Shown piece by piece: positions 56,901 to 64,000 of a stretch of DNA of 64,000 nt. Positions within the stretch are counted from its first letter, which is position 1. Each line of letters starts with the position of its first letter. The notes beneath the pieces were generated by a model that saw nothing but the letters and a program-made list of their open reading frames with translations, ran no database searches and was not told the DNA's origin. The position numbers and the translations under genes are program-made. The DNA is from Lytechinus variegatus (lineage: Eukaryota > Echinodermata > Echinoidea > Temnopleuroida > Toxopneustidae). Where the stretch lies: contig NC_054751.1 in the NCBI RefSeq assembly GCF_018143015.1, forward strand, positions 22,892,425-22,956,424, written 5' to 3'.

Positions 56901-59900
56901 TTCAACAAGTGCATGTCAAAACCAGAGGGCTACAAAAAGTTTTCAAGTTTTCAAAGTGTTCAAATTGTGTTCATGAAGTACCCCCACCCTAAAAAAGGGA
57001 GAATCAAGCTTTGTACATTGATTTCTATCTTAAGAGCAAAGTTGTGTTTCTACACAGGATCCTGTATATTATGTAATATAAGTTTAATGTTTATGCTGTT
57101 CATTGCTTTATTGCTTGCATAACCTTTATTTCAGTATTTGTTTTCAATTGTTTATTTCATTCATTCATATATTTTATTTATTTATTTATTTATTCATTTA
57201 TTTTTTATTTTTTATTTTTTTTTTTTGGGGGGGAAACCTGGACCATTCTTTCACACCCTTAGTCCAAGTTTCACAAATAAAACTGTTTGACTGTTTAAAA
57301 CTGTTACCATGGTGATTTTTATAAAGACAAAGTTAAAATTGCACGTTTTGTAAAACTTAGGCCCCTGATCTATCTATATCCAGTCAAACAATCAAGGAGG
57401 TTTAATAATGGGTGTGGGGCTGTGTGACACTCTGACTCAATGTCCTGGTTATATATTTTAAAATATTTTATATGGGTCACCTCAAAATTGCCTTCTTTGT
57501 ACTATATAACTACCCTTGTCAAAAATGGCTATGATGAAAAGGCAAGGCCCTAAGAACTATAATCTTTCTTTTCATTTTTATAGGCTACCCCTTCCAGTAA
57601 TTTACCATCAAATAGTATTGATATAAAAATGCAGACCAGGCAATAAATAAAAGTAGTCCACAATATTATTTTCAGTACTATTAAAGTGCAGAGAGGAAAT
57701 ATTTATATTAAAGAGCATTAACCTATAGTAAAAAAAAAGTAATTCACTCTCCAGAATCTGAGAGGTTAGGCCTAATACAAGTTGACTAGGGGAAGTATAT
57801 ACATACAGAGGCCTAAAGTCAATATCAATAGTCCGAAGTTATCAATATCATAGGAAAATAATGATCAACTTTGGTATATACTGTCCTTTACAATTACAAA
57901 TACATATTTTCTGACCTCCATGTTGGTTATTTACCCTTCTCTTGCCTTCTTACATTTTATGTGAACCCCTGATTTTTCATTTTCATGAAACCAATTTATA
58001 CTAAACATTCATATCACTGAAAAAAATTAAAATCAATTTGCTTAATTTCCTCACAATTATTAAAGAAAAATGTATAGTTTTTTGGTCATGCTTTAAATCA
58101 TCTCATCATGCTTTTAAAATCTCATCAAGTATACTTCAAATGCAAGGATATCTCAACTTCATAGCTGATTTTATTCCGAGTTGTCTTGCAAGAGCAAACT
58201 TCAATGCTCTATCCTTCTGATATAAGCATGATCTCTGAAATTTAATAAAACAATCATCCAGGCACTCAAAGCCAAAAAGGTCACGCTCATTATCAGCTAA
58301 CCAACACTGAACAGAGAGCTCCATATGTACTACCCTTGGAACTCGTCATTGCCTCGACGTGTCTTCATTACAATGTAATTATACTGTGTATGCCAATGTC
58401 ATTATTACAAGTATGCCTGGGAATTGAAATAATACACAAACTAGGGAGAAACTGGGTCGCATGATTTCGTAATAACAACCTGAAGTGAACTGCGTAAGTG
58501 GTGAACAATTATAAAATCCATACATCACTTTCATGAAATTGGATGGAGTTCACATACTACGAAAAAACAGAATACAAGAGAATAGAGAAAATTACTGTAA
58601 AAAAAATGATAAAAAATCCAAATCTAAGTGAAGAACACATTTTTGGGGTTAAATAATCAAAGATCAGATGATCCGCTATAAATACAAGTTATCAGTTGAC
58701 AAAGAAATATTTTTAAAAAATCAACATACATGTATATGGACAGAATATATTTTTGTTGAATTATGTTGTTTAAAGAGAAATGGCACCTTTTGTGTCATAT
58801 CTCTCTTTTCTTTATCATGTCTGAATTAAAAGAAAACCTGATAAATGATTAAACCCCAAAATGTGGTTAATTTTCATTCCATCGAAGCTGATTTTTTGTA
58901 GGTTTTTTTTCAAGCTATTCTCAACATAAATTCACAAATATAAACTTTTATTCATCACAATACGATAAAGAATGTTTTTTCTTTACTGAATCATGTTTTA
59001 ACATGTCAAAACTCCTTGTAACATTTTTACATGAAATCCTGTAATGAAAATATACAAATCTATTCATTTTGAATTTTTACAAAATTTTAAGAGTCAACTA
59101 GAGTTTACAGTCAGAATGTATTCCTTAGTTATCTTGAAAAACCTATTGCAGAAAAAGAAAAATACAATTATAGAGCAGTTCATTTCCATTCCAGTCCATC
59201 GAAAATGAATTAGAAGGTATTATGACACTTCTTCAAAGGAAAGCACAAAGAAACAAACTCCAAAAGGAGAGTGAACTTACAATAATGATGATGCCAATCA
59301 AATTCTCCAGGCAATAAGCTAGCAATCATAAAGGCATAAGAAATACCCTCCGGCTAATTAATTACTCCCCAGCCTAAGCTTCATACTTAATGGGGAGATG
59401 GTTCATTAAATGCTAATGAGCTTTTATCTTTAGTAGATAAGTGTGGAGTTTACATAGTGAGTTAGAGTGAAGGATTTTATTCACAGATAGGGTGAAGATG
59501 TGGATGCAGGAGACAAGAGGAAGATACTACATGTGAGAACAAAAAGTACAGTGAGAACATCTAAATGAGAATCAACAGAAATATATCTAAAATGAGAGCT
59601 TTAATATAGAGAGAAGGAAAAAATCCAGAAAGGATTGAAATAGCAGAGAAAAGATAAAAATAATGATACCTAGAGAATGACAGAAAAAGAAAGAGGAAGA
59701 TACAATAAGTGACAATAATGCAAAATGAATACAAGGAGTCTCAAAAATAAATCTGAAGAAATGACACAGATATTCTAATGAGGACAAGTGAGGGTAATGA
59801 TATTTTCCCAAAATTTCACCTCCCAAGTTATAAAAGTTACAAAATTTTGATTGTCAGTTCCAATAATTTCCCACGTGTATGAGCAAATAAAATCAAGGAG

Positions 59901-61143
59901 CTTGAAATCTATGTAAGATGAGCTTGAATGTGAGTCTCCCTTGTAACATAGTTCTTGCATGAAGCCAACATGTGCTGCCGATTAGGGCATGGGAAAATAT
60001 CCCACAGGGGCCAGATGTTTTTGTGAATAATTCATTAGATTAATAGACTTAATACATGATGCTAACTATATCAAGATACATGTAATAGAAAGATTAAAAA
60101 CTTAGATCCCCCTCTTCCCCTTACATTCTAGGCTATATGAACATAAATTAGACAATAGACATTTTGAGTTCATAATTCATTTGAAAAAGGTTGGTTGAAG
60201 AACATTTCACTGTTTTTAAAGACGATATTACATTCAATCCATGAAGCAGTGTCCAAAACACATTATTAAATACAGAATCTCTTTATGATCTCTGAAAGAT
60301 AATCAAATAGTTGCAACTGGAATTTCAAATCGGCCTATAGGCAATGATTACGCCTAGCTTAGCCGGGTAATATAGGAGTGCCTTGAGCATCAACAAGGTG
60401 GATATGTGCGCAATATAACTACCCTATATTTATCATTATTATTAATGATCTTCACTACACAACACTTCATCAGAAGAGAGATCTTCCTCATACTAGTAAA
60501 TATATTTCAGTTGGCAAAATCATGTCAAAAATTAGTGATTTGTTTTGTTTTCAGAATAGCAGGGCCTATGATGGGGGGGGGGGGGGAGAAAAAAATTGAA
60601 TGTACATCTCATTAGATAGCTCAATACTTTTTTGTCTTCTTTCATTAAGCAGTCAGCATTGCTGTATACAGTAATTTATTGCTTTCAAATTTCAATTGCC
60701 CTAATAATCACCTGTGTTTCAATAATGTAGGCTATATATGTTTTGGCATTAATTTCAAGTTTTAATTTGCTGCTGTGTGAAGAATATTTGGACAGTCAGA
60801 CTTCAGTAAACATTCCTTCATTCCGTATTATGAAAGGAAAAGTGGGCATATGTATAGTTGTAGGCCTACTGGAAATCACTGGCTGTTTATCTCCATGTGT
60901 GTATATGATATGGTGATTATGAAAATATGCTCTGGTTGCATTTTCAGGATGAGGTACCCATATCAGAGGTGAGGAGAGCCAGTTGACATAATAATCTTAT
61001 CAATCATACCCAATACACAAAACTGAATAAACAAATAACTAGAAAAATGTACCCAAATTTCTCAAACTCTATATTTAAAAACCACTCACAAAATATAGGC
61101 CCTATGCATCAGGTGCAATGTAGGCCTACTATGAATCCATCTT
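53906..61143. other. Long gene-poor AT-rich stretch
   Basis: No convincing exon, RNA gene or bounded transposon. Minor features are a repeat-like segment with 'ttgtatagcgccatatatctgtc' at 56430-56540, (ATTT)n at 57165-57225 and a weak dispersed-repeat match near 60355-60420 ('ccttgagcatc', 'gcgcaatata'). The open frame at 58136-58324 on the minus strand has no recognised domain. The distal 5' exon(s) and promoter of the coiled-coil gene may lie here. Confidence 0.4.
56430..56545. repeat. Dispersed short repeat (gcgccatatatctg type)
   Basis: A GATGAT-rich leader followed by CAGCATTTGTATAGCGCC, ATATATCTGTC and AAAGGCGCATTGG. The inverted GCGCC/GGCGC words and unusual composition mark a repeat insertion. 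Family not assigned. Confidence 0.4.
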
Positions 61144-61146
61144 ATA

Positions 61147-61621
61147 AGGTGGTTTCAGACCGCCTCGAAGTTCGCCAGTTCCAGGTATTCTCTGATCGGG
61201 AAATTTACCCCGATCAGAAAATACCAGGTATTTTGGTAATGTGAAAGCAAACTACGCGTAATTTCCCCGAAAGAAAATACCCGCTAAATAGTAGGTACTT
61301 GGTGAAATTACGAGAACTTTCGTGGGGATTTTTCCAAGGTCGCAGGTATTTTGGTAATGTGAAAGCAAATTACGGGAACTTTTAGCCCAGCGTGTCGTTG
61401 GGCGCGGCGGCTTGGGTGGCTGCTGGGCTAGTGATTTTGAATCTCGCCCCTTGCCTGCTTATCAGACCATACTGCGCATGCTCGTAACTTCGGGAACTTA
61501 TCCCGAAGGATGTGTTTCGGGGCGGTGTGAATGCAGGAATAATTAACGGGTATTTTTTAGCCTTAAAAAGTTCTCGTAATTTAACGGGGATTCTTGTGAT
61601 CGAGGCGGTTTGAAACCACCT
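61147..61621. mobile_element. 475-bp TIR element with 3-bp ATA flanks
   Basis: The left end AGGTGGTTTCAGACCGCCTC is mirrored by GAGGCGGTTTGAAACCACCT at the right. ATA lies directly outside both ends (61144-61146 and 61622-61624). The interior repeats GGTATTTTGGTAATGTGAAA twice (61230 and 61345). It contains CG-rich sequence but no transposase. A 3-bp duplication is the pattern of PIF/Harbinger, though their usual target is TWA. Confidence 0.8.
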
Positions 61622-62687
61622 ATAGATAACAATGTTCATAATTATTCTGTCTTTTTTAATAGTTAAAATCCTGTAATATTAAATCATGATGAAAACTCAC
61701 TGGTTTATTAAAGGCCAAATTCAGTAGATTTTTTATGAAATGACCACATTCCGACATTTTCAAAAACAACTTGACATGTTGTATACCAACATTAAAATTT
61801 CTACACACAAAGTGAATTTTATGAATGCTCATTATCAGATGGTTTGAAAGAAACATTCCATCCAATGTCTCTTATGGAAAATATTGACATTTACTCATTT
61901 CACGATCAATAAACATGGAATTCTTTTCCATTGTTTTGATTTCTTTTCCAGTGCTCAGGTAATTATTCTGGGTTGTTTACATCTGTTGTGCCAATTTCAC
62001 ATGTATGACCATGACAAGCTATGACGCAAAGATCGTGCAGACAGTGATACACATCAAGGCGTTGAACACAAATAAAAATCCACGCACTTGTGACTCTGAT
62101 TAAAGGTAAAGCGGAGTTCTGAATATTTCACCATATGATGATTCTCATGTAGAAGAAATTGACTTCAGACAAGTAATGAGCACTGTAATGCGAGGTAAAA
62201 TGTTGATTAGCACTGTCATAAAGGCAAGCTGTACAAACCATCAATTTGCCTAATATCTAGATATCATACATGTATCTTAATACGATATGGAAAGAACAAA
62301 ATAAAAAGAGCTATTTTCTCTAAAAGTGCAGCATAAATGGTACTACCTTATGAATTACAGGAGTCATGATGTAATTTTTACTTTTTATTCAGACTGACTC
62401 ACTTTTTTTTTTAATTGCAGAACCTTCCCAAAACAGTCCCTAATATTGCTATCATTCTCCAGGGAAACATTACCCTTGTTGGTCTATATTCCCCTACTGG
62501 AATGTCAACACTTGTTTTCTTTCAATTTCAGTTTCTGAAAACAAGTATTAACACGTTTTATGGATGGCCTTCTTTCTGACCCAAATTTAAGCTGAGGCAA
62601 GGTTACAGGAGACTGATCTACACTACAGATTTTTTTCAAAATAGAAAAAAATAGTATTTTCATATTTTCATACATTAACACAAACAC

Positions 62688-63247
62688 GGGGGGGGGGGGA
62701 GCCACTTACATTGACAAGTGGATACCATGCGCGACCAAAAAGACACGTTAAAAGGATGTCTTTTTCAAGATAGGGCACGATACGTACGTAACGTGATAAG
62801 GGTGTCAAAAACACAAAAATAATGAAAAAGGGTATCTATTTCATTAGGAAAGCTACGTGTTTAGGGTCGAATTTGCGGGGATGATAAAACAAAATGAAAA
62901 TGTTTCATAAAGGATGCACTACGTGTTTAGAGTCCGATTTGCACGACGTGTGGAAGGTGGGGCCGTACTAAACCAAAATAATGATGTGTAGGCCTAAATA
63001 CTAAAAGTAAAAACGACGACCGACGGACTCGTGTCATATCACTGTATTTGTTTAGGGGTTCATTTCAGGGAATACTTGTCAAGAGTATCGTTTTGTTTCC
63101 AATACTTGTCAAGGGTAGGGTTTCACACGCCAATACTTGTGGGGGTGCATTTTCAAAATGTGGAAAATACGTGTTTAGGGTGCTTTTCGAGACGTCACGG
63201 TCGCGCATGGTATCCACTCGTCAATGGAAGTGGCCCCCCTCCCCCCG
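62688..63247. mobile_element. 560-bp TIR element with G-run termini
   Basis: The left end GGGGGGGGGAGCCACTTACA then TTGACAAGTGGATACCATGC is mirrored by GCATGGTATCCACTCGTCAA then TGGAAGTGGCCCCCC at the right. The interior repeats ACGTGTTTAGGGT and AATACTTGTCAAGGGTA several times. No ORF of note. Confidence 0.75.
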
Positions 63248-64000
63248 GGACAAACACAAAGACAAACAAAATTCATTAGTTTTATTTTCTTTTTTTTTTT
63301 CATGTAAAAATCAATCCTTTTTATCGATTCCTTTTGCATCCATCATTTTTGCTCACATTTTAACTGACTATGTGATCATACTATTTTGGCATAGAGACTA
63401 TATTCCATTAATAAAAAGGGTCATATTTACAGATGTATATTTTGTGATGTGTGTTTTATCTTATGTAAAAAAATGTAAATACCAAGAAACTAATAATAGT
63501 AACAGTTTTACCTTGCCGTGTGAATACAGATTACAAGGGCTTTTACAGAAATTTTATAAGTTTTATGAGGGCTGTGGGGTCAAGGAATTCATATCAAACA
63601 GCAGACTTTATTCAATATTGGGTGAGATTTTGATGAATTATTGCTTTTTGCCAGAGGAAAGTCTCAAGTGATATTACTCATTCCAAAGATATTTAATATT
63701 TAGTTTCTATGATTTGAAAGCATGGCCTCTGCCCCCAGTCCTACCTATCAAGATTTATAACTCCCAAAAGTTCTGTCCACCCACACAAAATAACACTGTC
63801 CTGGTAACTTTTTCTTTTTCAAATATTTGGTAAAAAATAGCCTGTGAGTCTTGGAATCGCCTTATTTTTGTCTCCGCTTAACTATGTAAAAACAACATTT
63901 TATCATCTCCCTTTGAATTACCCCTTGAGTGGTAGAATTATTACAGGTTCTATTGTGCAACTACTGGTAACATTCCTCATCTGCATGATCTGCAGATAAG
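63248..64000. other. Unassigned right edge
   Basis: AT-rich. A frame open to 63671 gives a Phe/Ile-rich product with no recognised domain and overlaps the TIR element at its start, so it is not called a gene. Confidence 0.4.

Noticed and set aside
58136..58324. Minus-strand 62-codon frame with fairly ordinary composition
   Set aside because: No recognisable domain, no splice sites that connect to a neighbour, and the initiator is not in a convincing context. It might be an unrecognised repeat fragment.
62840..63182. Telomere-like TTAGGG words
   Set aside because: They are isolated parts of the GTGTTTAGGGT phrase within a transposon-like element and are not in tandem (TTAGGG)n form.
63048..63671. 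207-codon plus-strand frame at the right edge
   Set aside because: It starts inside a TIR element, runs through poly-T and AT-rich DNA, and shows no domain or splice context.

Overview
The window is animal genomic DNA, most likely from a sea urchin or close echinoderm. It has intron-split genes with GT/AG junctions, a SUEL-type lectin domain, many CR1/L2-type LINE pieces, tRNA-derived SINEs and abundant small palindromic DNA elements in an AT-rich background. No species can be named from the sequence alone. There is no bacterial-type operon, rRNA or CRISPR array.

Three host genes are supported. (1) A plus-strand gene with a SUEL-like lectin exon (8051-8320), short Thr/Ser/Pro linker exons and a terminal PAN/apple exon (19498-19787). 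Its 5' end is not found. The linker exon pair occurs twice, at 9073/10219 and 18313/18857, inside a segmental duplication. (2) A complete plus-strand short-chain dehydrogenase/reductase gene of four coding exons (26148-32561, 263 codons). (3) A minus-strand gene of four coding exons (53808 down to 42727, about 898 residues) encoding a long coiled-coil protein whose C-terminal end resembles the LZTS/N4BP3 (Fez1-type) family.

Layout. 1-668: nothing recognised. 669-7920: a composite foldback element with long inverted arms made of ~180-bp monomers. It was later invaded by a TIR-bounded repeat (2017-2893), a SINE (~3090-3285) and two LINE fragments joined head to head at about 5390. 8051-19787: the lectin/PAN gene. 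Its large intron holds an intact 997-codon LINE ORF on the minus strand and a degenerate, internally duplicated ankyrin-repeat tract (14030-17650). 19800-25300: decayed repeats, including a LINE relic split by a TA-flanked MITE and a region where a CpG-rich 19-mer recurs. 26148-33200: the SDR gene. 34178-41600: several MITE-like hairpins and a ~1.47-kb near-perfect palindrome at 40131-41600. 42727-53845: the coiled-coil gene. 53846-64000: largely unexplained AT-rich DNA with two clear TIR elements near the end.

The three genes do not form an evident functional cluster. The SDR and coiled-coil genes converge, and the palindrome lies between their 3' ends. Intron-exon limits are read from splice consensus and frame continuity only, and no transcript evidence was available.
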